Below, piece by piece: positions 58,201-62,589 of a DNA stretch of 64,000 nt. Below the pieces are notes generated by a model. It had not been told where the DNA came from, did not search any database, and worked only from the letters and a program-made list of their open reading frames with translations. The first letter of the stretch is position 1, and every line of letters begins with the position of its first letter. The DNA lies in contig CM067307.1 in NCBI GenBank assembly GCA_034231615.1, forward strand, positions 7,495,013 to 7,559,012, written 5' to 3'. Source of the DNA: Meghimatium bilineatum. Lineage: Eukaryota > Mollusca > Gastropoda > Stylommatophora > Philomycidae. Both the position numbers and the translations under genes were made by a program.

Positions 58201-61200
58201 GTTCCACTACACAATTTAGGCTGGGTGAACCCGGAGGCCGCTGCTTTCTGAAAAACATTTCCTCCTCATCCGATAAATCATTAGCTGATACATTGTTCAG
58301 AGTAACCAATCCCTGACATTGTTCAAAGTAACCAATACCTCAAATTGTTTTAAGTAACCAATCCCTGACATTGTTCTAAGTAACCAATCCCTGACATTGT
58401 TCTAAGTAACTAATCCCTGCTGTGCTAAATTATTTTCTCAATGAGTTTTCCTTCTGTGCTGATTATATTCCATTACAAAAATCGGAAAGCTTCCACTGCA
58501 CTGGCATTTTATTGTCAGCAGAAAATATATATATCATAGTTAGAGTTGTTGACAAGTACTGGCATTTGGCAGTTGCAGAGTGAAATCATTTTTAGCAATG
58601 ATTTAAAAAAAAAAATTTAGGAATAAAATAGTGTGAGAGTAAGATATAAAATAGACAATTGTGTGAGAGTAAGAAATAAAATAGATAATTGTGTAAGAGT
58701 AAGAAATAAAATAGAAAATTGGGTGAGAGTAAGTGGTAAAATAGAAAATTGGGTGAGAGTAAGAGGTAAAATAGAAAATTGGGTGAGAGTAAGAGGTAAA
58801 ATAGAAAATTGGGTGAGAGTAAGAGGTAAAATAGACAATTGTGTGAGAGTAAGATATAAAATAGAAAATTGTGTAAGAGTAAGATATAAAATAGAAAATT
58901 GTGTGAGAGTAAGAGATAAAATTGACAATTGTGTGAGAGTAAGAGATAAATTAGACAATTGTGTGAGAGTAAGATATAAAATAGAAAATTGTGTGAGAGT
59001 AAGATATAAAATAGAAAATTGTGTGAGAGTAAGAGATAAAATAGACAATTGTGTGAGAGTAAGACATAAAATAGAAAATTGTGTGAGAGTAAGACATAAA
59101 ATAGACAATTCTGTGAGAGTAAGACATAAAATAGAAAATTGTGTGAGAGTAAGACATAAAATCAATGATTTTTATCAACGTATGATAATTATAAATGTGT
59201 TCCATTAAGAAAATCAGGAATGAATGCTGAGAATAATGAAAGAATAAAACATTGAGAACTGTTTGTCCAACAACAGTTAAGCTGTGGGACTGGGACAGAT
59301 CCACATCTGTTATGACCATCGAGGGTGGAGCTAATGTATGCTGCGTCAAGTTCAATCCTACAACTCGCTACAATCTGGCCTTTGGTTCAGCAGGTGAGTT
59401 AATTATTTAATTATTGAATGTTTGTTGTTATTGCTGTTGTTGAGAATTAGAACTATGAAATTCATTTTAGATTCTAGGAAATGGAAATCTAGGATTTTTA
59501 TTGGCTTTTTCTGCTATAAAGAATATTGTGCCATGCACAACAGACTCTTACTTGGATATTTCATCTTGGTTCTGTATACACACATAGGACATTCAACTTA
59601 GATTCTCAGCGATATGAAGTTGATTCAAGGCAAGTCATCACTATCAGCATACATAGCCTTCATCATATTCTGAATGGAAATATCCTTAGTATCCTACAGC
59701 CAGTTCAGATAATCATTCATCACTATTCATTCCCCACCATATGAATATACTCCAGATAAAATATTCCCCACTTATGAATATACTCCAGATAAAATATTAC
59801 CAACCATATGAATATACTCCAGATAAAATATTCCCCACCATATGAATATACTCCAGATAAAATATTACCAACCATATGAATATACTCCAGATAAAATATT
59901 CCCCACCATATGAATATACTTCAGATAAAATATTACCAACCATATGAATATACTCCAGATAAAATATTCCCCATCATATGAATATACTCCAGATAAAATA
60001 TTCCCCACCATATGAATATACTCCAGATAAAATATTCCCCATCATATGAATATACTCCAGATAAAATATTCCCCACCATATGAATATACTCCAGATAAAA
60101 TATTCCCCACCATATGAATATACTTCAGATAAAATATTCCCCACCATATGAATATACTTCAGATAAAATATTCCCCATCATATGAATATACTCCAGATAA
60201 AATATTCCCCATCATATGAATATACTCCAGATAAAATATTCCCCATCATATGAATATACTTCAGATAAAATATTCCCCATCATATGAATATACTTCAGAT
60301 AAAATATTCCCCATCATATGAATATACTCCAGATAAAATATTAGCCCACATATGAATATACTCCAGATAAAATATTAGCCCACATATGAATATACTCCAG
60401 ATAAAATATTAGCCCACATATGAATATGTTATGTTATGTTATGTTCCTCCAGGGCCATAGGCGGCGCATAGGGCAGAAACCATAGCTTTCCATTTCTGTC
60501 TTTGTGTTGCCAGGTCTTTCAATTGTTGCGTGTTGTTTAGGTTCATTGACATGCCTTCTCTATTAATGGTTCTTCGTAGAGTTTCTCTAGGTCTCCCTCT
60601 TCTTCTTACTCCAGGTGGCACCCAATATAGTGATTGCTGGGGAATTCTTAGGCTGTTCATTCTAAGAACATGGCCGATGTAAGTCCAACGCCTTTGTCTA
60701 ATGAAGGAAGATATATAGGTTTGTTTGCTTTCCTCTCTTATAGTAGTGTTAGATTTAAAGTCACTCCACTTAACGTTCAGAATGGTACGTAGGCATTTGT
60801 TTTCAAAGGAGTCGAGTCTTTTATCTGTGGCTTTTGTGGCTTTCCAACTTTCGCACCCATATGATAGAATAGGGATGATGTTGGAGTTAAATAACTTGAG
60901 TTTTGTGGTGTTTCTTAGTGTGTTTGACGTCCATATGTTGCGTAGTTTATTGAAAGCACCCGCTGCAAGGGCAATACGGTGTAAAATTTCTTTTGATGAG
61001 TCTCCATCCAATGCTAGATTGGTGCCTAAATATGTAAAATTGTTGACTTTTAATAATGGAACATTTTGAATTTCTATGTTGTCGTTGGATCTCGTAAAAT
61101 CTAGTATATGAGTTTTTGATGTGTTGATTTTCAACCCTATCTGATTTGAGTAGTGTTGGAGATTGTCAAGCTTAGATTGAGCATCTGTGTGGTTTGCGCT

Positions 61201-62499
61201 CAAAAGGGCCAGGTCATCTGCGTAGTCAATCTACATATGAATATACTCCAGATAAAATTTTAGCCCACATAAGAATATACTCCAGATAAAATATTCCCCA
61301 CCGTATGAATATACTCCAGTTCAGAGATTCATATATTCCACCATATGATGTATCTACACTGGATGCATCAACCTACAAAATCCTCTACAAAGTGCTTCTT
61401 CCATCGGCGACGGTTCCATGTAGTATTGTTTTGACAAGGAATAATGTTGTCATCACACATGTCCAAACTATGCAAGTTTTCATTATTGAAAGCAATGGTT
61501 ATTTATTTCATGATATAAGGAGCTGTCAATACAGCATGTTTCACATTAGGGAGTTGCAAGGAGGTCACTTGTAGCTGTGCGATAAAAGCTGGATTCCCTT
61601 TCTGTCACTACATCATTTACAGTGTGGGTTTTCTTGTTTACCCTCAGACAAAAAAAAAACTTTACCTCGAGAATAAGTTTCTAGTCCCCGGTGCTCCTAA
61701 ATATATGTAGAGAATCAGGCTTGAACGTTAGGTTCATGATGTTGGTGAATGATACCTCGGCTAAGTGGGCAAATGAATCCCGGGTCGAGCTATACTGTAG
61801 AGAATTATGCTTATAGATGAAAGGTTTAGAAACAATATGTCTAATTACACGAGACAAGTTCGCTGGCAGCGGAACACCTCATGTGAGATAGATGTAGTTG
61901 ACCCAGGCTTAAATCCTTGTTTACCACCTCCTCGAAGACTTCCACCCAGGGACATGTATTGGCCTGCAAAGCCCAAGGGCACAGTGGGTGATAAACCCTC
62001 ATGGCGCAGAGTTGATACACAACCTTCACCTGGCAACAGGAATGCTATCACAAACTAGGGTAGCCCACCTAAATTAAAGACATGCAGAAATCAGGTGTGC
62101 TGGGCCAGATGGTCCAAAATAACGCAGCTTTGCTGTGAAACTGGCATCACAACATGCTTCTCTGTGGAAATCACACAGTCTTTCGTATTATCAGAGAGCG
62201 AATGCAGACGAAGAAGATTAAAAACCCAGTCCTTATTGGAAGTTGAACCCTAGAGCTCTCGATCACTCTTACCGCTAAAAGTATTTAACACAATCTTACT
62301 TAGAGTCATGTAATTTTACCTAGTACAACAAACTAAAGACGACAGTGAGCTAAGTACATTCACTTCTTTTTTTGTTTATAGATCACTGTGTCCACTACTA
62401 TGACCTCCGACATGCAAAGAAAGCTCAATATATCTTCAGAGGACATGGAAAGGCTGTCTCATATGTGAAGTTTCTGAATGGAAATGATATGGTTTCTGC
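34090..62499 (+). CDS. COP1: COP1 (RFWD2) RING-coiled coil-WD40 E3 ubiquitin ligase, 15 exons, 3' end outside window
   Basis: COP1 is a nuclear/cytosolic E3 ligase that, with DET1 and CUL4-DDB1 in animals, ubiquitinates transcription factors such as JUN and ETS proteins bearing VP degrons. All 14 junctions keep frame, giving about 515 residues from [10 protein letters not shown]. Numbering from the 34093 Met: C3HC4 RING at about 38-75 (CPIC, CGH, CHEC, CPRC); linker and helical coiled coil about 110-201; Ser-rich segment 202-250; basic GRKKRK before [10 protein letters not shown] (about 255-272); WD40 propeller from about 320 ([20 protein letters not shown]) on. The last blades are beyond the window; the final exon here leaves phase 2. 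The vertebrate Ser/Gly-rich N terminus is missing. Exon 1 has a TAA in frame at 34063, so the start is here unless an upstream exon splices in at 34070. Introns total 27 kb and are full of minisatellites and LINEs. Confidence 0.95.
34240..34480. repeat. 23/46-bp minisatellite
   Basis: Units alternate GTTTGAGATTAGACCTTT and GTGTGAGACTAGAACTTT, each with CTCAGT. COP1 intron 1. Open frames at 34290-34572 result from it. The rest of intron 1 (34480-36150) shows no recognised repeat or gene. Confidence 0.85.
36155..36214 (+). CDS. COP1: COP1 exon 2 (RING, 60 bp)
   Basis: Acceptor TTTTTATTTTCAG, donor TCTG/GTAAGT. Encodes [19 protein letters not shown] with the second, third and His RING ligands. 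Phase 2 in and out. Near identical to vertebrate COP1 in this stretch. Confidence 0.96.
36240..36370. repeat. 34-bp repeat, about 4 copies
   Basis: Diverged copies of TTAGATCTTGGTAGGTCATT followed by CATATACAGTA in COP1 intron 2. Confidence 0.65.
36490..36618 (+). mobile_element. SINE-like S1b copy
   Basis: AAATCACACGATATATTCGT and ATGAGAGTGAACGCTGAAGA plus AGAAG match the S1b ends at 46330-46390 and 62155-62215. The 3' module is shared with S1. Confidence 0.5.
36815..37000 (+). mobile_element. Dispersed repeat S3
   Basis: GTGCAATGTCCGCTGACCTG, then a CACAGGTCTCTGCCTATACC block, paralleling 20930-21370. Ends undefined. Confidence 0.4.
37115..37240. repeat. 24-bp repeat, 5 copies
   Basis: Units of AAAAGTGAAATCAAAACAAT plus CTAC, ending 15 bp before the acceptor of COP1 exon 3, so the array may crowd the branch-point region. 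Confidence 0.85.
37256..37353 (+). CDS. COP1: COP1 exon 3 (RING C-terminal half)
   Basis: Acceptor AATCCACAG, donor ACAT/GTGAGT. Completes Cys then [32 protein letters not shown]. Contains the last RING Cys pairs (CHEC, CPRC). Phase 2 in, 1 out. Confidence 0.95.
37354..37990. other. COP1 intron 3, left part, no recognised features
   Basis: AT-rich unique sequence; short frames only. Confidence 0.45.
37990..38165. repeat. 42-bp repeat, 4 copies
   Basis: Nearly identical units of TATTTAGATTGAGAACAGGT and CAGAACAGACTCAAACAACACG. Period 42 keeps a frame open (38002-38241), an artefact. Confidence 0.9.
38965..39030 (-). mobile_element. LINE alpha-family 3' terminus
   Basis: (ATTC)n then CATTTTCCTTTTGCGCTGAA and GCCGAGGTCAGATCTCTCCA matches 9045-9115. 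On the minus strand it is a LINE end with a (GAAT)n tail. From 38165 to 38965 no other feature was recognised. Confidence 0.45.
39085..39345. repeat. About 32/52-bp minisatellite
   Basis: Units of CATGTTTTTGTGTTGTGTTG followed by ACCAGTTTCAAACAT or CAACC, in alternating long and short forms. It ends shortly before COP1 exon 4. Confidence 0.88.
39372..39430 (+). CDS. COP1: COP1 exon 4
   Basis: Acceptor ATTCTTTCTCTGCAG, donor AAGCAG/GTAGAT. Completes Leu then [19 protein letters not shown], matching the NELILKxK helix of COP1. Phase 1 in, 0 out. Without splicing the frame runs to a stop at about 39478; length agreement with vertebrate COP1 and phase 0 of exon 5 favour the splice. Confidence 0.88.
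39600..39720 (-). mobile_element. Dispersed LINE-derived segment shared with 29383-29640
   Basis: TATATGCTCTTGCCGCAGAC, TTCATTCTCATTAACTGACC and TTTTTCAATATATTTGACCA are shared. It runs into the gamma LINE at 39720. Orientation follows the related copy. Confidence 0.4.
39720..40002 (+). mobile_element. LINE 3' end (gamma family, intact end)
   Basis: A continuous frame encodes [60 protein letters not shown] and [12 protein letters not shown], then a stop, followed by (GAT)n. This is the best gamma C terminus in the window and defines the family end. 5' truncated. In COP1 intron 4, sense. Confidence 0.85.
40020..40600 (-). mobile_element. LINE RT-region fragment
   Basis: The minus strand gives [40 protein letters not shown], the region after the RT active site (NEE-LQ..L......GMKIN..KT..M). 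Related decayed copy at 32170-32560. Contains a 42-bp repeat at 40340-40460. Confidence 0.55.
40340..40465. repeat. 42-bp repeat, 3 copies
   Basis: Exact copies of GATTATATTATATTGGGTTC, CTTGCCTATAGACATTTTT, so a recent expansion inside a LINE remnant. Confidence 0.9.
40611..40954. repeat. Perfect 170-bp tandem duplication with inverted unit ends
   Basis: Two identical 170-bp copies (40611-40780, 40781-40950). Each unit begins AGTAAATTGATGTTT and ends AAACATCAATTT, a perfect 12-bp inverted repeat, with ACCAT also present near both ends. The content is non-coding. This looks like a MITE-sized unit that duplicated in tandem. Confidence 0.85.
41000..41110. repeat. 19-bp repeat, 6 copies
   Basis: Units of AATAATATCACAGAGCACT, one with CACAGC. 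COP1 intron 4. Confidence 0.92.
41140..42930 (-). mobile_element. Long decayed LINE ORF2 fragment (endonuclease-RT type)
   Basis: The minus strand preserves RT landmarks in order over three frames: [20 protein letters not shown] (42500-42650), [20 protein letters not shown] (41990-42060), then YTGD where YADD is expected (about 41900), and [12 protein letters not shown] (about 41530). The changed active box and frameshifts show it is dead. It is antisense in COP1 intron 4 and the longest LINE copy in the window. Family resembles RTE-type endonuclease-RTs; clade not certain. Confidence 0.8.
42985..43150 (-). mobile_element. SINE-like family S1, 3' part
   Basis: CTTCTTCTTCAGCTTACATT, CTCAAACTCCTGC, GTTTCCAGCAGGATGTAGTC and CAGAGAATGGAAATGTGTTG are the reverse complement of the S1 3' module. 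It sits just upstream of COP1 exon 5. Confidence 0.6.
43290..43460 (+). CDS. COP1: COP1 exon 5 (coiled coil start)
   Basis: Acceptor TCTTTTCAATAG, donor AACAGAAG/GTAAGG. 57 codons in phase 0: [57 protein letters not shown]. Matches the IFQDWL...NLMLELLVQKKK region of COP1. Confidence 0.92.
43673..43732 (+). CDS. COP1: COP1 exon 6 (60 bp)
   Basis: Acceptor CTCTCTTGCAG, donor GG/GTTAGT (weak). [20 protein letters not shown], coiled coil. Phase 0 both ends. A minisatellite begins at this donor. Confidence 0.88.
43733..44060 (+). repeat. 45-bp minisatellite starting at the COP1 exon 6 donor
   Basis: Units of GTTTAGTATTTGGCAGTTTT and TAATGATATTAAATCAGGGT, period 45 bp (landmarks 43815, 43860, 43905). 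The donor itself, GTTAGTATTTAACTGTTTTT, aligns with the unit start. Decayed copies continue to about 44230. Confidence 0.88.
44330..44570. repeat. Degenerate CACCAGGACATT repeat
   Basis: Irregular copies of TTTTTATTTCATCAGGACAT and TTTGTATCACCAGGACATTG, spacing about 30 to 60 bp. Confidence 0.55.
44570..44925. other. COP1 intron 6 right end
   Basis: Contains two copies of a 60-bp segment (TTTTAATATTCATTGATTGA at 44754 and TTTTAATATTCATTTATTGA at 44832). No gene. Confidence 0.5.
44926..44967 (+). CDS. COP1: COP1 exon 7 (42-bp microexon)
   Basis: Acceptor AATATCTCTTACAG, donor GCCGG/GTGAGT. Encodes [14 protein letters not shown], the end of the coiled coil. Phase 0. Too short for ORF detection; supported by strong splice sites and continuity. 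Confidence 0.8.
45285..45350 (+). mobile_element. Possible tRNA-derived SINE head
   Basis: GACCTGGTTCAAATCCCATT fits the pol III B box (GGTTCRANTCC). The A box is uncertain (TTGGCCTCCATCTGAG). Also 45740-45770 has GACTGATTCAATTCCCG. Confidence 0.3.
45485..45650 (-). mobile_element. LINE fragment (same family as 53700-54640)
   Basis: The minus strand gives [13 protein letters not shown] at 45595-45640, matching [13 protein letters not shown] at 53975-54015. Next to TAGATCAGTACAG-type repeat copies. Confidence 0.4.
45820..46115. repeat. 24-bp minisatellite, 12 near-perfect copies
   Basis: Units of GATCAGCACAGTTTAACCCC plus AATA. Copies are almost identical, indicating recent expansion. Both strands are open throughout (45761-46117), an artefact of a unit divisible by 3. 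Confidence 0.95.
46268..46510 (+). mobile_element. SINE-like S1b: 3' end followed by a 5' block
   Basis: First a 3' end (GGTGGAAATCACACAAATTT, TTGAGAACGAATGTAGAAGA), then a new 5' block (GACTTTTAGTTCAGAGGGCA, ATAGAGCCACTATCTTCTTT, GTAGGAGGAAACTAAGAAAA), as if two copies lie in tandem. Confidence 0.5.
46890..47690 (+). mobile_element. LINE fragment with RT active box (beta family)
   Basis: Encodes [20 protein letters not shown] (FADD, the RT catalytic box), then [32 protein letters not shown] and [13 protein letters not shown], with stops and frameshifts. The 3' part is collinear with 30090-30476 (ACTGCAGGGAACCATCGAAG, GGAGGACTCTGTGTGCTGAA). In COP1 intron 7, sense. It lacks the (ATTG)n tail. 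Confidence 0.75.
47864..47992 (+). CDS. COP1: COP1 exon 8
   Basis: Acceptor TTCTCTCCAACAG, donor GCAGCA/GTAAGT. 43 codons, phase 0: [43 protein letters not shown]. Ser/Thr-rich linker between coiled coil and WD40, poorly conserved in the family, so the call rests on splice sites and phase. Confidence 0.8.
48240..48640 (+). mobile_element. LINE C-terminal fragment (eta family, zinc-binding end)
   Basis: Encodes [37 protein letters not shown], then [19 protein letters not shown] and a stop at about 48508. The HLxRI...CxxC...ETxxHxxxxCP pattern is the usual C terminus of RNase H-bearing or Jockey-type LINE proteins. A related non-coding end is inverted at 10940-11130. Confidence 0.7.
48738..48898 (+). 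mobile_element. SINE-like family S1, well-preserved 3' part
   Basis: GAAGATGGATGTGTCTGGCA, CTGCACTACATCCTGCTGGA, AATCTAGTAGGATCATGGTC, GGGAGTTTGAGAATGAACGC and (GAA)n. The best-preserved 3' half. Confidence 0.65.
48919..49075 (+). mobile_element. SINE-like family S2
   Basis: GGTGCTGAAGTCTTGAGATA, CCAGGTCGAGAGGCACACCA, GCAACCATGG (with a 25-bp local duplication), then AATTTACTTGCTGTGTAGAC. Placed immediately after an S1 copy. From 49075 to 50125 I see no recognised feature. Confidence 0.55.
50130..50240 (+). mobile_element. SINE-like family S1, 3' part
   Basis: GTGACACAACATATTTCAAA, GTCCTGTTGGAAATCTAGTA and GGTGGGAGTTTGAGAACACA match the S1 3' module. It ends 30 bp before COP1 exon 9, very close to the acceptor. 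Confidence 0.55.
50270..50378 (+). CDS. COP1: COP1 exon 9 (basic segment and HFEDLE motif)
   Basis: Acceptor TTTTTTTCTTCTGAAG, donor [46 protein letters not shown] plus one base. The R-K-R...HFEDLE...Y motif is a hallmark of COP1. The next donor (50383) would break frame with exon 10. Confidence 0.93.
50520..50595. repeat. Short AT/GA repeat, 3 copies
   Basis: Three copies of ATATGACAAGGAAGGAAGATT, 23 bp each, intronic. The rest of 50600-51240 shows no recognised element. Confidence 0.7.
51240..51690 (+). mobile_element. LINE fragment (C-terminal, GRPRKRW motif)
   Basis: A 125-codon frame from about 51310 encodes [35 protein letters not shown] and [18 protein letters not shown]. The V.WFGH..RM...RI......G.R..GRP..RW...I pattern is the LINE C terminus. 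Intact frame but 5' truncated; family not matched to the others here. Confidence 0.75.
51755..51890 (+). CDS. COP1: COP1 exon 10
   Basis: Acceptor TTTCTAATTTCAG, donor TTTCCAG/GTAATG. Phase 1 in, 2 out: [44 protein letters not shown]. Matches the EFQECLSKFTRY...SSIVSS region. Confidence 0.94.
51905..52215 (+). mobile_element. LINE gamma family, internally deleted copy
   Basis: [24 protein letters not shown] coding (51935-51990) jumps directly to the 3' module (GGACACATTAAAAGACATGA ... CTTCGTTGCGGAGACGGCAC, GATGATGATGA). About 130 bp present in other copies is missing. Confidence 0.8.
52310..52720 (+). mobile_element. LINE fragment (C-terminal)
   Basis: Encodes [40 protein letters not shown] and, after a stop, [10 protein letters not shown] and [27 protein letters not shown] and [10 protein letters not shown] are LINE post-RT landmarks. 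Decayed. Confidence 0.65.
52985..53285. repeat. 33-bp minisatellite
   Basis: Units of TAACATAAACGCATTTAACG followed by TAAACTATTATC, decaying to the right. COP1 intron 10. Confidence 0.85.
53436..53579 (+). CDS. COP1: COP1 exon 11 (first WD40 blade)
   Basis: Acceptor ATATTTTCCAG, donor [58 protein letters not shown]. Near identical to vertebrate COP1. Phase 2 in and out. Confidence 0.97.
53690..54640 (-). mobile_element. Decayed LINE ORF2 fragment
   Basis: The minus strand holds [20 protein letters not shown] at about 54195-54250 (the RT motif usually KPRKAPGPDKI), [10 protein letters not shown] near 53740-53770 (degenerate F/YADD), and [13 protein letters not shown]. Three frames, several stops. 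Antisense in COP1 intron 11. Confidence 0.7.
54816..54924 (+). CDS. COP1: COP1 exon 12 (WD40)
   Basis: Acceptor TGTATGTTTTAG, donor [48 protein letters not shown]. Phase 2 in, 0 out. Weak polypyrimidine tract but exact family match. Confidence 0.95.
54965..55045 (+). mobile_element. tRNA-like SINE head (deleted)
   Basis: GGTGGTAGCTCAGTTGAGTG fits a pol III A box and CAGGTTTGATTCCAAAA a B box, only about 20 bp apart, so the anticodon arm is missing. Not a functional tRNA. Confidence 0.4.
55110..55240. repeat. 45-bp repeat, 3 copies
   Basis: Near-identical copies of GACATTGAGACAGTGCTATC and TCTCAGAATACTGTTGATAA. Period divisible by 3 gives the frame at 55100-55399. Confidence 0.88.
55295..56650. 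repeat. About 54-bp minisatellite, split by an insertion
   Basis: About 16 copies of GGACTGCTTGACTTATTATT, CAGCTTGTAGACTGATGTTG and ACATCATATTGAA run to 56163, with one more partial copy after the insertion (56595-56645). Subtypes (GACGTCATATTCAAAGATTG) alternate, suggesting higher-order amplification. Confidence 0.92.
56164..56606 (+). mobile_element. SINE-like element with tRNA-like region and LINE beta tail
   Basis: A 440-bp insertion in the 54-bp array. It carries an A-box-like TAGTGAAATGGTAGCG (about 56319) and B-box-like GAAGTTCAAATG (about 56348). It ends in a 92-bp segment identical to the beta LINE 3' end at 30382-30476, including the (ATTG)n tail. The array motif TTGACTTATTATT is present on both sides, consistent with a target duplication. 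Confidence 0.6.
56663..56815 (-). mobile_element. SINE-like family S1, 3' part
   Basis: GCGTTCATTCTCAAACTCCC, GATTTCCAGCAGGATGTAGT and CCAGAAAATGGAAATGTCTT are the reverse complement of the S1 3' module. Confidence 0.6.
56855..57640. repeat. About 27-bp minisatellite with two subtypes
   Basis: Left subtype ACATAGCCAAGTTATTGGTC with ACTGAGAG; right subtype (57280-57640) ATATTGCCAAGTTATTGACC with ACTGAGAG. Short 18-bp units lacking GAGACAT are interspersed. COP1 intron 12. Confidence 0.92.
57833..57914 (+). CDS. COP1: COP1 exon 13 (WD40)
   Basis: Acceptor TGTGTGTTCAG, donor AAAG/GTTGGT (non-optimal). [27 protein letters not shown]. Phase 0 in, 1 out. Confidence 0.96.
58285..58420. repeat. 26-bp repeat, 5 copies
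   Basis: Units of CCCTGACATTGTTCTAAGTA plus ACCAAT. COP1 intron 13. Between 57915 and 58285 there are also three copies of CAGATAATTTGA at 57970-58025. Confidence 0.85.
58628..59165. repeat. 30-bp minisatellite, 18 copies
   Basis: Units of GTGTGAGAGTAAGATATAAA plus ATAGAAAATT. A period of 30 leaves long frames on both strands (58617-59355). The units contain GTGAGAGTAAG, purine-rich. Ends 110 bp before COP1 exon 14. Confidence 0.95.
59277..59393 (+). CDS. COP1: COP1 exon 14 (WD40)
   Basis: Acceptor TTTGTCCAACAACAG, donor GCAG/GTGAGT. Completes Val then [38 protein letters not shown]. Phase 1 in and out. KLWD is a WD40 blade end. Confidence 0.96.
59720..60426. repeat. 33-bp minisatellite, left block
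   Basis: About 21 copies of CATATGAATATACTCCAGAT plus AAAATATTCCCCA, with ACCA and TAGCCCA subtypes. It continues after a LINE insertion at 61234-61320. Confidence 0.94.
60427..61233 (-). mobile_element. 5'-truncated LINE (alpha family) inserted in a minisatellite
   Basis: The minus strand opens at [19 protein letters not shown] (YADD RT catalytic box) and continues without a stop for about 260 codons: [78 protein letters not shown], ending [12 protein letters not shown]. Tail (AACAT)n. The array unit ACATATGAATAT flanks both sides, a target duplication. Intact frame means recent insertion; endonuclease and most of the RT are absent, so it cannot move itself. Confidence 0.9.
61234..61320. 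repeat. 33-bp minisatellite, right block
   Basis: Two and a half copies of the unit seen at 59720-60426 (ATATGAATATACTCCAGATA), resuming directly after the LINE. Confidence 0.9.
61800..62060. other. Unassigned segment open on both strands
   Basis: Plus: [20 protein letters not shown] then a Pro/Arg-rich stretch to a stop at 62058. Minus: a Gly-rich frame (62051-61845). More GC-rich than its flanks. No family recognised; it may be a piece of a mobile element. 61320-61800 holds no recognised feature. Confidence 0.25.
62085..62215 (+). mobile_element. SINE-like S1b, 3' part
   Basis: GTGGAAATCACACAGTCTTT, CGTATTATCAGAGAGCGAAT and GCAGACGAAGAAGATT match S1b at 46268-46390. Confidence 0.5.
62215..62290 (-). 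mobile_element. tRNA-derived SINE head
   Basis: On the minus strand, TAGCGGTAAGAGTGATCGAG (A-box-like) is followed by CTCTAGGGTTCAACTTCC (B-box-like) and AAGGACTGGGTTTTTA, like 5095-5240. It abuts an S1b 3' end in the opposite orientation. Confidence 0.4.
62382..62499 (+). CDS. COP1: COP1 exon 15 (WD40), last in window
   Basis: Acceptor TTTTTTTGTTTATAG, donor TCTGC/GTATGT. Completes Asp then [48 protein letters not shown] is a COP1 signature. Leaves in phase 2; the next exon should start with the rest of an Ala codon. Not found before 64000. Confidence 0.97.
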
Positions 62500-62532
62500 G
62501 TATGTATTGCTGTTGTGGGATTATGTTGTAAT

Positions 62533-62587
62533 TTGTCTCATATGTGAAGTTTCGGAATGGAAATGGTATAATTTCTGAGTATGCATA
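62533..62587 (+). repeat. Partial duplication of the COP1 exon 15 end and donor
   Basis: TTGTCTCATATGTGAAGTTT, CGGAATGGAAATGGTATAAT and TTCTGAGTATGCAT repeat 62455-62508 (exon end plus GTATGTAT donor), shifted by 78 bp with about eight substitutions. The copy has lost the frame and the optimal donor. Confidence 0.8.
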
Positions 62588-62589
62588 GA

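Noticed and set aside
58617..59355. Long open frames on both strands, 182 and 191 codons
   Set aside because: Caused by a 30-bp repeat unit lacking stops on both strands.
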